A stretch of 64,000 nt of DNA. Source: Chamaelirium japonicum. Taxonomy: Eukaryota > Streptophyta > Magnoliopsida > Liliales > Melanthiaceae. A program made the translations under genes and the position numbers. Position 1 is the first letter of the stretch. The number at the start of each line of letters is the position of its first letter. Below are positions 42,601 through 56,482 of this stretch, piece after piece. A model generated the notes under the pieces. That model ran no database searches. It was given only the letters and a program-made list of their open reading frames with translations, and had not been told where the DNA came from. Location: contig OX393549.1 in NCBI GenBank assembly GCA_947650365.1, positions 86,500,108-86,564,107 of the forward strand, written 5' to 3'.

Positions 42601-44657
42601 TGGGTATAATTTTCTCTTCTTTCCCCCCACATATGTAATTGTTTGACGTAATAATCAAATGTATTATAATAAAATGTTATGAACCTCTATTGTTTGTTAA
42701 AATATTGGGTTTAGTCGGGTATAAGTTTTGGTAGAATTTGGATAACTCTAGTATTTAGATATATTACAATGAGTTTGGAGTCCAATCATACTATTTGGTA
42801 GACACAAATTAGAGGGACATAGGCTTTTGGGTATTGGTAGTGAGGTACACATACCCATATCCAAAATTTGGTCGGGTTGATTTCCCATACTCATACCCTA
42901 TTTAAACCTTATTTCAGGTACAAAATATATACCCATACCCTGTTGGGTTGGGGCTTGTATGACCGATACCAAAACGTGTAGAACACAGGGGTTCAGTTAA
43001 GCGCCCGGGAGCTATTGATAAGCGTGCTATTAGGATTTTCGCCCTTGCTCCCACAAGGCATTGCTTGAGCTAGTTGAACTTGAGCAAAGGCTGACAACTC
43101 GCGAGTAAAGTCACCCGGGCACTGGTTTCTAGTGTCCGAGTGTCCAGTTTTCTGACCGTGAGTTTTGAGCACTATATAAGGAAAAGGGAGGAGGCTTGTA
43201 TAACGTAATTGAATTGAAGAAATGTTGGTTGGTGGGTACTAAGGATTTTTAGATCATATATGGGGAAACGAGGACTCAAGGAAGATTTGGGTGGGTGCCA
43301 GCACAACGCTTCCCCCGGAACTCTTGGATCCTTGTGGGAGCATGGCAGTCGGCGACCACGGTGGAGTGATTCTTCTAGGATAGATGGTTGAGTGAGCAAA
43401 TCAAAAGACGGTGAGAGAACATGAAGCCCGGCTTAAGGTTTTACCGTAAGTAGAGAAGAGAGAGGAGGGAAGAAAGAGAGAAAAAGAATAGAAGAAGTAG
43501 GAAGAAAGACGAAGAAGGAAGAAGAGGGGAAGATGAGAAGAAAGAATGGAGGGTCGTCTCTAGGTTCTCCTTCCAATTCATCCATGTCTTCATTAGGGTT
43601 CTTCGGCGTGTCTACCTCGGTTTCTACTTCGGGTCTTTTCATCTCCTATTAGTGGATCCTCCGGGCTCCGATATCGATCCTCGAACCTTTGAGCACCGTC
43701 TTGAGAGCTAGTTTGAAGCGTTCCGCGGCATAGGGGATTGGTGCTGCGAGTCGATTCCCCAACATACCCAAGATTTTGGGTCAGGTTTTCAGACTCCATT
43801 ACCACCCTTATGTATTGACTGCAACAGTGAACAATGAACATGGCCAACCGTGGTCACTTCGGTAGAAAATGATCGATGTAATTGTGATGGTATGTTTCGA
43901 ACCCTGGCCAGGGGGTTGCCACGCACTCGACCAGCTTGAGTTATGAGTTAAATCAGGGCACTAAGCGGGGCCTGTCCACTTTGCAGAGAGACAATCCAAG
44001 AGTACTCATCACGCACAAGAGAAATGGCTAGAGAACTACTCAAAGGGGTGTGGGAGAGCTTGGACGTGGAGGAAAGCTCAATGGACAGCGCCTTGAACTT
44101 AGAAAAATGCTTCCAAATCTTAATCGGGAATCTCTACCCTCCATGCCCGCAGCCCGAGCTCGCCATCGGCCTCCCTCCCCACTCCGACCACGGCCTCCTC
44201 ACCCTGCTCTTCCAGAACAGCGTCGACGGCCTCCAGGTGATGCACAACGGCGCATGGGTCAACGTCAAGCCCCTCCCTGACGCTTTCCTCATCAACACCG
44301 GCGATCACATGGAGGTACCATCACTTCCCCATATACAAAGTACTCTTCGAATTCATTGGAGTTGTGATTTCCTTAATGCTCGGGGAGATTATATGATGGC
44401 AGATTGTGAGCAACGGGAGGTATAAGAGCGTGCTGCACCGTGCGACGGTGAATAGCAGGAGCAAAAGGGTGTCGGTCGCGATGGTGATAGGGCCATCGCT
44501 GGACTCGGTCGTCGTCCCCGCTCCACCGGTGGTGAGCGGCGAGGGCTGCCCGGTGGTCTATCGGGGAATGAAGTATAAGGACTTTGTGGAGTACCAACAG
44601 AGCAACTGGCACAAGAAGAAGTCTGTTCTGGATCTCCTACGATTACCAGCCGAGTGA
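36069..44657 (+). CDS. 2-oxoglutarate/Fe(II)-dependent dioxygenase (2OGD 19-like), four exons
   Basis: The coding exons are 36069-36332, 36411-36646, 43987-44314 and 44403-44657, all with GT-AG introns and kept phase, giving 360 residues, the normal length of plant DOXC-class dioxygenases. The enzyme would use 2-oxoglutarate, O2 and Fe(II) to hydroxylate or oxidise a small metabolite in the cytosol. The wording of the conserved blocks (EEIPAIDFSLL, GRACQEWGFFMV, HVLDPIRFGTS, GNLYPPCPQPELAIGLPPH) resembles the group annotated as 2-oxoglutarate-dependent dioxygenase 19-like; the substrate cannot be told. Introns 1 and 3 are 78 and 88 bp, while intron 2 is 7340 bp and full of insertions. No stop, frameshift or lost active-site residue is seen, so the gene may still work if the long intron is spliced. 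Confidence 0.88.
38641..38735 (-). pseudogene. 5S rRNA-like sequence in the left Cassandra LTR
   Basis: On the minus strand it contains AGTTAAGCGTGCTTGGGCGA and CCTAGGATGGGTGACC, which match the internal control region (A box, intermediate element, C box) of plant 5S rRNA. It could bind TFIIIA/TFIIIC and Pol III. It is part of the retroelement and not a ribosomal gene. Confidence 0.85.
39040..39128 (-). pseudogene. 5S rRNA-like sequence in the right Cassandra LTR
   Basis: Same as the left copy, but with a shortened GATGGGGACC where the left has GATGGGTGACC, so a base is lost in the C-box region. This is the 5' LTR, which would drive transcription. Confidence 0.82.
41617..42280 (-). pseudogene. 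LINE relic (zf-RVT and RNase H-like end), degenerate
   Basis: On the minus strand, in shifting frames, there are pieces of the C-terminal part of plant L1-type ORF2: CYICNLEVETVEHALFY (zinc-finger region after RT) and, further on, GVIIKDSSCSHICSGG and EIEARAIL (RNase H-like, RVT_3 style). Several stops and frameshifts are present. It lies between the outer solo LTR and the hAT-like element. Confidence 0.6.
42535..43810. mobile_element. hAT-like non-autonomous element containing a solo LTR
   Basis: The ends TAGGGGTGGTAA (42535) and TTACCACCCTTA (ends 43810) are inverse complements but for one base. The outside 8-mers TGTCTTTA and TGTATTGA agree at six of eight positions, a possible aged hAT target duplication. 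Inside are ACCCATACCC-rich sequence and the later solo LTR at 42941-43764. Confidence 0.5.
42941..43764 (+). mobile_element. solo LTR, 824 bp, with TACCC duplication
   Basis: It starts TGTTGGGTTGGGG and ends CGATTCCCCAACA, flanked by TACCC at 42936-42940 and 43765-43769. A TATA box (ACTATATAAGG) lies near 43172. Its 3' half (GGGGATTGGTGCTGCGAGTC, CGATCCTCGAACCTTTGAGCAC) resembles the end of the 0.83-kb tandem units of copy B. Confidence 0.78.
43987..44657 (+). other. dioxygenase exons 3-4 (catalytic 2OG-FeII_Oxy domain)
   Basis: Exon 3 carries GLPPHSDHGLLTLL, the H-x-D part of the Fe(II) triad. Exon 4 carries SVLHRATV, the distal His, and about ten residues later RVS, the 2-oxoglutarate-binding R-x-S. 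The stop at 44655-44657 follows RLPAE. Splice sites are GGAG|GTACC and GGCAG|ATTG. Confidence 0.9.
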
Positions 44658-44842
44658 TTTCGATCTTTCCCGTGGTTTGGTTCCTTAGTACTGAAATATT
44701 GAAGTGTGAAATAAGTGAATTCGTCACTGATTTATAGTACAAGTTGGTTTCTTTTGTGTGCAACAATTTTTTTTTAAAATTTCTTTCCAGAAAAGTGTTG
44801 GGTTTTACTTTGGCCCATTAAAACCCGACCCAAAAGATATGC
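44658..44842 (+). other. 3' flank of the dioxygenase gene
   Basis: A probable 3' UTR of about 180 bp lies before the dispersed repeat copy B begins near 44843. No clear polyadenylation signal was assigned. Confidence 0.4.
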
Positions 44843-45010
44843 ACACTAAATTTCACTCGGGCAAGGATTCAGGGCTCTCTCGGGCAAATTCGGGCCAGGT
44901 TCTGCGAATAGAACGCGCCTCGGAATTTCACCCGAGCGACCCTGATTTCGCCTGGGCGAAGTCAGGCTGGCAACACCAGTGCATCTCATGGATTAAGCTG
45001 AATTTGTAAT

Positions 45011-49135
<4,125 letters not shown>

Positions 49136-49245
49136 GCAGCTCTAATGATTATTACTGTTTGGGCTCTTTTTGCCTCACTTGTTTGAATGAACAACATGGA
49201 AATGGTGGAGTGCACATGGACCTTACATGTGGTGCCTCGCACAAT

Positions 49246-49798
49246 TAGGGTTACAAATGAACCAAGAAAGCCGTTCATGAATAGCTCGCGAACAAGCCCA
49301 ATAAAAGCTTGTTTGAGTTCGTTCGGTTACTAGTTAAGCTAAGCTAAGCCTAGAGTTTAGGTTCGTTTAATAAATGAGCCAAGCTCAAGCAAGCCAAAGC
49401 TCGGCTCAGTTGGGCTCGCGAACAAACTTGTTTAGGGCTTGTGAGTAGGCTCATGAATAGGCTCATAAATGGCTTGAATAAGCCAAACATATAGCCTAGT
49501 CTGAAGTTTAGCTAGGCTCGTGAACAAGCTCGATAAGAGACTATTCGATCACTGATTGAGCATAACCAAAGCTCGATAGGCTCATGAACAAACTCAAGCA
49601 GACCAAAGCTCGTGAACAAGCTCGTGAAGTTTACGCTCATGAACAGGCTCGATAGGCTCATGAACAAACCAAAGCTCGGCTCGACTCGGCTTGATTATTA
49701 AACAAGCCAAGCCCAAGCCTAAAATCTAGGCTCGTTTAATAAACGAACAAGCTCAAACAGGCCAAAGCTCGGCTCAGCTCGGCTTGTTTGCAGCCCTA
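49246..49798. mobile_element. hAT-like MITE, 553 bp
   Basis: The ends TAGGGTTACAAA and TTTGCAGCCCTA are inverted repeats. CGCACAAT stands on both sides (49238-49245, 49799-49806), an exact 8-bp target duplication, which fits hAT. The body is built of AGCTCG/AAGCTCG-type repeats (forms of CTCGTGAACAAGCTC) and codes for nothing. Confidence 0.85.
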
Positions 49799-50287
49799 CG
49801 CACAATATCATGCATGGGCAAGCGCTGTGTCTGCAAAGGGCATTGGGCTGTAGGGTGCTAATTAGATGCACCTAGCACTTCCTCATAGTCACCTGGGTCG
49901 ATTTTCTTTTTGGCTAGACTCGGTCCAGTGGGCTGGTTCAATGGGCTAGCTAGTTGGGTCGACTCGAGTGCATAGAAAAATAAGTAACTCAGCGATTGCA
50001 ATTATTGCGCTTGCCTGGGTGGTTGGACTTTCGCACACCTTACGCCTATGCGGTTCGGCTAAAATACATTTGGGCGATGGGTGCCTCCATGAACCGGTGC
50101 GTATTAGGTTGTTTTGTTCGATCGGTGTATAAAGGGATCCAACATTTCTTTCTTTGATCTTGTAAGAAAATTATTTGATTCATTTCAGACATTAATTAAT
50201 ACCAACCCCGTACAATGCACAAACGATTATGATGTTGCTCGAATGAATCGTGCATCCGGCACCGCATCCCCATTGTGCGTGTGTGTG

Positions 50288-50288
<1 letters not shown>

Positions 50289-50361
<73 letters not shown>
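50289..50361. repeat. (GA)n microsatellite
   Basis: A perfect GA tract of about 70 bp; copy A has a shorter tract at 9991-10043. Confidence 0.92.
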
Positions 50362-50364
<3 letters not shown>

Positions 50365-51365
50365 GAAGGGTGCCACGTGGCACCAAAGGCCTCGGCTTTA
50401 TAAGAGTAGTATAGATACCAAGGATTTTCATAAGACCTCTTTGATTTTTAAAATAAGTATTCAATGAAAAAATACAATTTATTTTTATTTCCTATCATCG
50501 TATCATATATATTACACATAGAGGGAGTAAAAGTGACAAATATTTATCTTGTCTAAATAAAATTCTTAAATCATTTACCCATAAGAAAGTAGAGTATCAA
50601 ATATCGAAATCAATAGAAATATTGATGTACGTAAATTGACAAGATACTGAGCTGGATACGTATACAAGCATGATCATTGGAGCAAATATTTTGTATGAAT
50701 TACGTGACATAATTTTATTTTTTAGTCCATCATATATTATTTGGTTTAATTTGATGGGATTTTAGTCAAACTATGATGTATTGGTCATTTTATAATTATT
50801 AGGGGTCTTTTATTAATAATCATAGGCCTAGTTTACAAGAGCCGTAGTCTTTTTCAATTGTTTCTTATACAAATGACTCGGGTTTTTTTTTTTTTTGTTG
50901 GACTAGCTAGGCGGTCAAAGGACAGGACGCTAAAGCAAGCGCTCAAAATGATCCGGAGGTTGAAATGATGGAGGCCACAGTTGCTATTTATTAATTTCAT
51001 AATCCTGTGAACATGACATCAATAGTTATGATTTGTTTGCTCAAACAAGACGCAACGGCCTTGAGGAAAAGTTCGCTCCACAATGTCAATATTGGGAGTC
51101 AAGCATGGAACCTCTCCACCAAAGGGGAGACAAAGTACTACCAGGCCAAGATCGAGCCCGTTGGTTATACAAATGAATTTAATGCACCATTACTAGTCAA
51201 TTTTACATTGATAAAAGAACTGAGATTTTTCTTTTTTGGGGGGGGGGGGTCAAAGCATCTTAGTGGATTCCATATTTATGTCCTTTGTGGATTCTAAAGA
51301 AGGCGGCACTCTTCTTCTACCTCACGCAACTTGAGTTTCCTATTGTGGTTCCTTTCGCTCTGCAA

Positions 51366-51543
51366 GAAATACTATTTAGCCAGAAGGTTATTTCGATTCT
51401 GCTCAACCTGATTGATGTGGCAGTATATGAGTGGTGGTTGAATCTCACTAGAGATACTTAAATATCTTACACCACCACTCATACGCTGCCACATCAATTG
51501 GGTTGAGCGGAATCAGAAAGACCTTGAAGTCGAATAGCATTTC
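51366..51543. repeat. long hairpin, 73-bp arms
   Basis: Arms 51366-51438 and 51471-51543 are imperfect inverse complements (GAAATACTATTT...ATGAGTGGTGGT against ACCACCACTCAT...AATAGCATTTC) around a 32-base loop. In copy A the same hairpin is split by the Tat element within the right arm. Confidence 0.85.
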
Positions 51544-51567
51544 TTTTGTCCCTGCCTATATTAAATT

Positions 51568-51931
51568 GATAAATAATTAATTATATCTTTCTAAATATAG
51601 TGTACCATAATCCTCTATCATATATATTTTTTTATAACAATATCATATCTTTCTTTGATTCCATGACAAAATGCGATGGCTTTTACAAAACATAAGTTAT
51701 TATTTGTGTGACAATGATCGGTTAGATCCCATTTGTACAGAGAAACTCTACCGATTAAGATGATAATCAGATGATAAGAGATTTAACGTAGCTAAACCTA
51801 TTTAAGATAATAATCCTTTTATCAATTTCGGTTCTTTCTCTTCTCAGTTGATGTAGATTAGGGTATTTTAAAATTTTACTCAAATACACTTGACTTTTGT
51901 GAATTGAATGTGAACACGACCTTAGGAAATT
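51568..51931. other. AT-rich non-coding sequence
   Basis: No gene or repeat was recognised between the end of copy B and the MITE at 51932. Confidence 0.4.
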
Positions 51932-52132
51932 GAGAAATGCTATTCAGCCACTTGGGTTTACAAATGACTGACGTGGCGGTGATCACAAGAGTCTGTTTGC
52001 ACCTAGGATCGACCAATGAATGACACTCGACTTGGACTAGCAAGCAAACAGACAGCTAGCAATAATTACAGCAGATTGTGATCATCGCCACGTCTGTCGT
52101 CTGTAAACCCGTCTGGTTGAGTAGCATGTCTC
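51932..52132. mobile_element. MITE with about 58-bp inverted ends
   Basis: The ends GAGAAATGCTATTCAGCC and the inverse complement of GAGTAGCATGTCTC continue inward as GGGTTTACA...GACGTGGCG...GATCACAA on both sides. The element is about 200 bp with no coding capacity. The terminal motif is like Mutator-type MITEs, but no 9-bp duplication is obvious. Confidence 0.65.
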
Positions 52133-52243
52133 CATAACGTTTGATTGTCCAATATGAGACCTAAGAATTATTTGTGAAGGGAGAATGGGGTGAGTCGGGA
52201 TCCTACAACCTGGTCAGCTGGAAGTAAGTATGTAAATCCCGTG

Positions 52244-53300
52244 ATCAAGGCCGGCTGGGTGTACTTGATTTGGCGGATTTCAACCGTGCTTTGCTTAGAA
52301 AATGGTGGTGGCTTTTACAGAACGATCTCAGAGAAAGCTGGAGCTCCATTGTTCGAGATCACTACTTTCAACACTTATCCCATAAGTACCCATGTGGTTG
52401 GGTCTTTAGATATGTTTCTCTGTTTTGGTGAGGGGTATCCAAATCGTTTGATGTTTTTCATTGCGTGCGGGTGTCATGTAGTGCTTGGTTCAGGTACGAA
52501 CATCCACTTCTGACAGGATATTTAGTTGGGAGAGATATCGCTTAGTATGTTGTTTGGAGAGTTGTTCGAGTTAGCATGTGATCCAGGCGCTAGAGTGCGG
52601 TCACAATGGAGGCAATGGGTGGGGACCGGGAGTTGGCTTATCTCTTTTTGGTGGGTGCGCCCTCATCACCTGGCATCATTACTAGAGAAGTTCTACCCTA
52701 ACCTTTAGTCGATCTCGATCACGATCTCGAGTGGCCGGGACACTAAGTGGTGGTGGTGGGAGAGTAGTGGTAGATTCTTGATTAGAACACTCTATCGATT
52801 CATCAATAGTGGATGTCTGATTTGTCGGGTGGCTGGGCACCTTTAGCATATGAGGGCACCATTAAAAGTCTGCATCTTTGCATAAATTGCTTTGAAGAAC
52901 CGAATTCTTACTTGGATTCAGCTTCTGTGGCGGCGACATCGTCCAGGTGTGACCGATGCTTCTTGCCCATGCTGCGGCTCGAGAGCTAGAGAATTACCAA
53001 CCATCTGTTGTTGCATTGTCCGCAAGTGGCAACAATGTATGGGCGTGTGTGCGCGGCTGCTGGGGTATGGATCCAAGGTTGTGCTGCATTATTGTTCTCA
53101 TTGTAGACCAAATAGCATAGCAAGGGAGTTGGTGGCTACTGTAGGCGGGCTTGGGATGCACTGGCTTTCGCTGTTATATGGCAGATTTGGCGGATACGCA
53201 ATGATAAAGTTTTTTGCAGGATGATAAGATAAGAAGAAGATATTATTTCAGGTATTCATCAGATAATTCAGAATTGGAGCCCCAATTCTAGTTTAGATGA
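52244..53300 (+). pseudogene. LINE (L1-type) ORF2 3' relic
   Basis: In shifting frames there are the RT C-terminal block LDLADFNRALLRKWWW (from about 52250), a middle part with WRQWVGTGSWL, the zf-RVT region (ALKNRILTWIQLLWRRH, CPCCGSRARE) and the end block AVIWQIWRIRNDKVF (about 53160-53210). Stops and frameshifts break it. No poly-A tail was found. Confidence 0.72.
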
Positions 53301-53624
53301 TAAGTTGCGAGGTCTTTTGTGATGAGTTGGCAATGTCTTGATATTTAGCTATCCGGCTCGTCTATAATAGAGAGATTGGGACCGCAAACTCACCGCCTCC
53401 TAAATCTGAAAAAAGTCAACGTCTTAATCTACTAGACCCGAAGGTCTCCTCTTGGGTTTTTTTTCAACCCTCGTGGTACGTACTAGTGGGTCTGACGGTT
53501 CAACCCCCTTCTTGCTTTAGACCGAGAAAAGTCATCCGGTTAAGCTAATCCCGTTTACCGCTTCTTCTGTGAGTCCTCTCGGCTCAGATCTCTCCAGCTT
53601 CATCGCGGCTGCATAAAGGAGATT

Positions 53625-53656
<32 letters not shown>

Positions 53657-53667
53657 AGGGGCGTGCT
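53301..53667 (+). other. upstream region and leader of the ANTH gene
   Basis: A (CT)n tract at 53628-53656 ends eleven bases before the ATG. No clear TATA box was assigned. Confidence 0.5.
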
Positions 53668-54729
53668 ATGGGTCGGAGGTTAAGAGTCCTGGTCGGAGCT
53701 CTAAAGGACAAGGCCTCCCTTAGCAGAGCCACTCTCCTCTGCTCCTCCTCCACCGCCGCCACCACCACCAGCATCACCTCCTCGCCCCACCTGGTCGTGC
53801 TCCGGGCCACCACCCACCACCCCTCCACCGACCCCCCACACCCGCGGCACATCCAGGCGCTGCTAGCCTTCGGCCACGGATCCCGCCTCGCAGCCGCCGC
53901 CTTCGTCGACGCCCTCATCGCGCGCCTCCGCACCACGCGCGACGCCGCCGTCGCGCTCAAGACCCTACTCGCCGTCCACCACGCCGTCGCCCGCGGCGCC
54001 TTCATCCTCAGGGACCAGCTCTCCACCGCGCTCCACCCGGCCTCCGGCCAGAACCCTCTCAACCTCTCCGCCTTCCGCGACGGCTCCTCCCACGAGATGT
54101 GGGCCCTCTCCGCCTGGGTCCGCTGGTACGCCCGCGTCCTCGAGCTCCTCCTCGCCGCCTCCCGGGTTATCCGCAGCTTCCCGAACCCCAACAGGGCCCT
54201 CAAAAGTGAGGCAGACGATGAGAGGGTCTCGTCGCTTCTGAACGCAGACCTTCTAAGGGAGCTCGACCCGCTGGTGGGATTCGTGGAGGAGACCCGCCGG
54301 GTGCCGGAGGCGCCCGACGTGGAGGGTAACGGGCTGGTGCGGGCGGCGGTGAGCTTAATCGAGGAGGACATAATCACCGCGGAGCGCGAGATCCTGGTCC
54401 GGGTCAGAGAGATGGGCGAGCGGCTTGGTTCCTCTCTCAGGTTCTCCGACTCGGTCGAGCTGGTGTGCTTGCTCAGGCGGTTCGAGGACTGCAGTGATCG
54501 GCCGCTCGGCGGGAAATGGACGGCTGATGATGGCGAGAGATCCTGGGCTGATGTTCGTGCCGTGATGAAGAGGGCCGGAGAGGTGGTGTTTAGGGTGGAG
54601 GAGGAGAGGGAGAGAGGGAGGAGGGTGAGGAGAGAGACGGTAAGCCAGTCGGCCCGGATCGTGGGCCATGATCATATGGTACCGGCCGATCAGCTCCGGT
54701 TCGGTTCGAGCAGATGGTCGGATGGTTGA
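53668..54729 (+). CDS. ANTH-domain clathrin-assembly protein (At4g40080-like), intronless
   Basis: 353 residues in one GC-rich exon. The N terminus MGRRLRVLVGALKDKASLSRA, followed by VLRATTHHPSTDPPHPRHIQ and LKTLLAVHHAVARG, is the ANTH fold that binds phosphoinositides at the plasma membrane. The segment SHEMWALSAWVRWYARVLELLL continues the helical domain. Plants have many such AP180/CALM-like adaptors; short intronless ones (about 350-370 residues) are annotated as putative clathrin assembly protein At4g40080-like. They recruit clathrin and select cargo in endocytosis. The C-terminal half lacks obvious clathrin or AP-2 motifs. The start is the first ATG after the CT tract. No lesion is seen. 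A 240-codon frame on the opposite strand is a GC shadow. Confidence 0.88.
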   Translation: MGRRLRVLVGALKDKASLSRATLLCSSSTAATTTSITSSPHLVVLRATTHHPSTDPPHPRHIQALLAFGHGSRLAAAAFVDALIARLRTTRDAAVALKTLLAVHHAVARGAFILRDQLSTALHPASGQNPLNLSAFRDGSSHEMWALSAWVRWYARVLELLLAASRVIRSFPNPNRALKSEADDERVSSLLNADLLRELDPLVGFVEETRRVPEAPDVEGNGLVRAAVSLIEEDIITAEREILVRVREMGERLGSSLRFSDSVELVCLLRRFEDCSDRPLGGKWTADDGERSWADVRAVMKRAGEVVFRVEEERERGRRVRRETVSQSARIVGHDHMVPADQLRFGSSRWSDG

Positions 54730-55140
54730 GCCAGCGTGTTGGGCCTATCTATAATTCTATGTTATGGTATGTGTTAGGAATAATTAAGTGTAATTAAGAA
54801 GACTAGTGGGTCTTTGTTTAATATTTGAGACAACGGCTGATATGCTTCATGCCTTTATTGCGTCTGTGTAAGAGAGGAGTGTGGGGGTGCCTTCATCAAA
54901 AGTTCAGATCTCCTCCAGTCGGTCGGTTGGTCGCCAGGTCGGCTTGCGTCACAGCTGCACGATGGTAGGCAACACGAGAGTGATTATCTGAACCCTTCAT
55001 CAAACATATACAACATCTCCGTTGTCCTTGTTTTTCAACAATAAATAGTATATAATGTGCTTCATTGTCCTCTTTTCTTTTCTTTTTTCTATTTGGATGG
55101 AACTCCATTATCCTCTTTGTGGTAGCTTATACGGCAAGTT
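54730..55140. other. 3' flank of the ANTH gene, non-coding
   Basis: A probable 3' UTR and AT-rich flank; no further feature is seen. Confidence 0.4.
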
Positions 55141-55149
55141 AAATGGATA

Positions 55150-55998
55150 TGGATGATATAGAAGTAAAGTAAGCCAAAAGATCGGAGCATCCCTTATCCT
55201 TTCCCTTTCACCCTATCGGCGTTAGGGTTTTGGCGACCTCCCCCTCCCCCTGGCCCTCTCGGTCGTCACTGGTGCCACTGGGAGGGCAAGGACTTTAGCA
55301 TGGTGATCTTCCCCCGAGGTGGATCTAGGGTTCCCCCACCCCCCACCAATATAGGGGTTTCATCACTAGCGGCATAGGCCTCTTGTGTTCGTAGTTCCTA
55401 GGGTTGCGCGAACCTTGCCCTTTTGATTTGACAGTCAAAGTTCGGCTGAGGGGTAGCGTTTTTTGCCGATTTGCAGCTGGAGTGGAGATCTGGACCTCGG
55501 CCTGGCGGTGGCCGATGCTTCGATGAAGGGTTTCTTGATTCCCTCTGCCCGGTGGAGTGGATCTCGGTGGTGCGTGGCGGCGACGATTGGATTGGAACTG
55601 TTTAGGGTTCGTCGGCAATGCCTCAATTCCAATGGTCGAGTTGTTGGTGTTTGTTTTTTGTTTTGTTTTGGTTTCTTTTTTTTTGGTTGGTTGGTTGTTC
55701 ATATTTTCTCCTCCTACCTCTCCGGTGGTGTATAGTGTTCCCTGCCGGCATGCGGTGGTGGTGTGATTCAGCAGGTGAGCAGTGTTCCGTCGGCGTGCAG
55801 TGGTGTCATGTTCACGCCGCTGTGGCGATGGTTGCGGTCAGGGCCATGGGCCCTTCTCTCCACCTTGCGGTGGTGGTGATCCCTCCGTTGGGTGGGGGTC
55901 TTATCGCTAGCACCGGGGTGTGGTGCCTCCTGGAGGTCTGTTGACCCCCCCCCCGGCTTTCCATGAACAAAAAAAGAAAAAAGAAAAAAAAAGAAAAG
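55150..55998 (+). mobile_element. probable non-LTR retroposon insertion with A-rich tail
   Basis: AAATGGATA occurs directly before (55141-55149) and directly after (55999-56007) the stretch, which ends in an A/G-rich tail (about 55966-55998). This is the pattern of target-primed retroposition. The body is GC-richer, with GGCGACCTCC, GTGGTGGTG and CGGCATGCGGTGG segments, and has no firm coding motif. It could be a LINE 3' region, a SINE-like element or a processed copy. Confidence 0.5.
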
Positions 55999-56007
55999 AA
56001 ATGGATA

Positions 56008-56294
56008 GGAATGACCTGAGGGAAAGATAAAGTTAATCTGGTCGACAAGATCAGCATCATACTCAAATTGATGATAAGGTCAGAGAAGTATATAATAGCA
56101 TTCATCGTGTGTACAAATTAATCTTCTGAAGTAATTTGCTAACATACTCAAATTGATCTGCAAGAAGATCGAGGCTTAACTATGTGCCAAGGTCCTTTCG
56201 ATGCCCAATTCAGATGAGAAGCAATAGGAAGAAGAAGCAAGTTCTTGGGTTAGAGTAGGGCAGATCGTGTTACATGGCCCCCGCGGAGAAGATG
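56008..56294. other. unassigned non-coding sequence
   Basis: No gene or known repeat was recognised. Confidence 0.4.
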
Positions 56295-56482
56295 TGTGAC
56301 AACCAAGATCCAATACAAAGAGCCAAGAGTCAAGACTTCTGAGGTTGTGATACCAAGATAGATGAGGTGAGGTGTACAAGGCTATGAGTTAGCCCCACAT
56401 CACTTGGAGAGAAGGAGATCCTGAGCTACGGATTTCGTAAGAACACCGTAGTTAAGTATGCTCGGGAGAGAGTAGTACTAGG
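56295..56482 (+). mobile_element. Cassandra LTR, 5' part, interrupted by the copia element
   Basis: It starts TGTGACAACCAAGATCC and matches the inverse complement of the Cassandra LTRs at 38594-39306, up to the 5S-like GTAGTTAAGTATGCTCGGG and GTAGTACTAGG. It breaks off at 56482, inside the 5S-like region, exactly where the copia LTR begins. The rest should lie beyond the right edge of the window. Confidence 0.82.

Larger units (their letters stand above)
36647..43986 (+). other. dioxygenase intron 2, 7.3 kb, with nested insertions
   Basis: The donor is CAG|GTAACG and the acceptor CACTTTGCAG|AGAG; they join a split Arg codon. The intron holds plain sequence (36647-37403), the triple nest (37404-41611), a LINE relic (41617-42280), and a hAT-like element with a solo LTR (42535-43810). 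Without these the intron would be about 1.2 kb or less. Confidence 0.85.

Noticed and set aside
53655..54377. 240-codon minus-strand frame opposite the ANTH gene
   Set aside because: A shadow frame caused by high third-position GC; it is Arg/Ser-rich and without motif.
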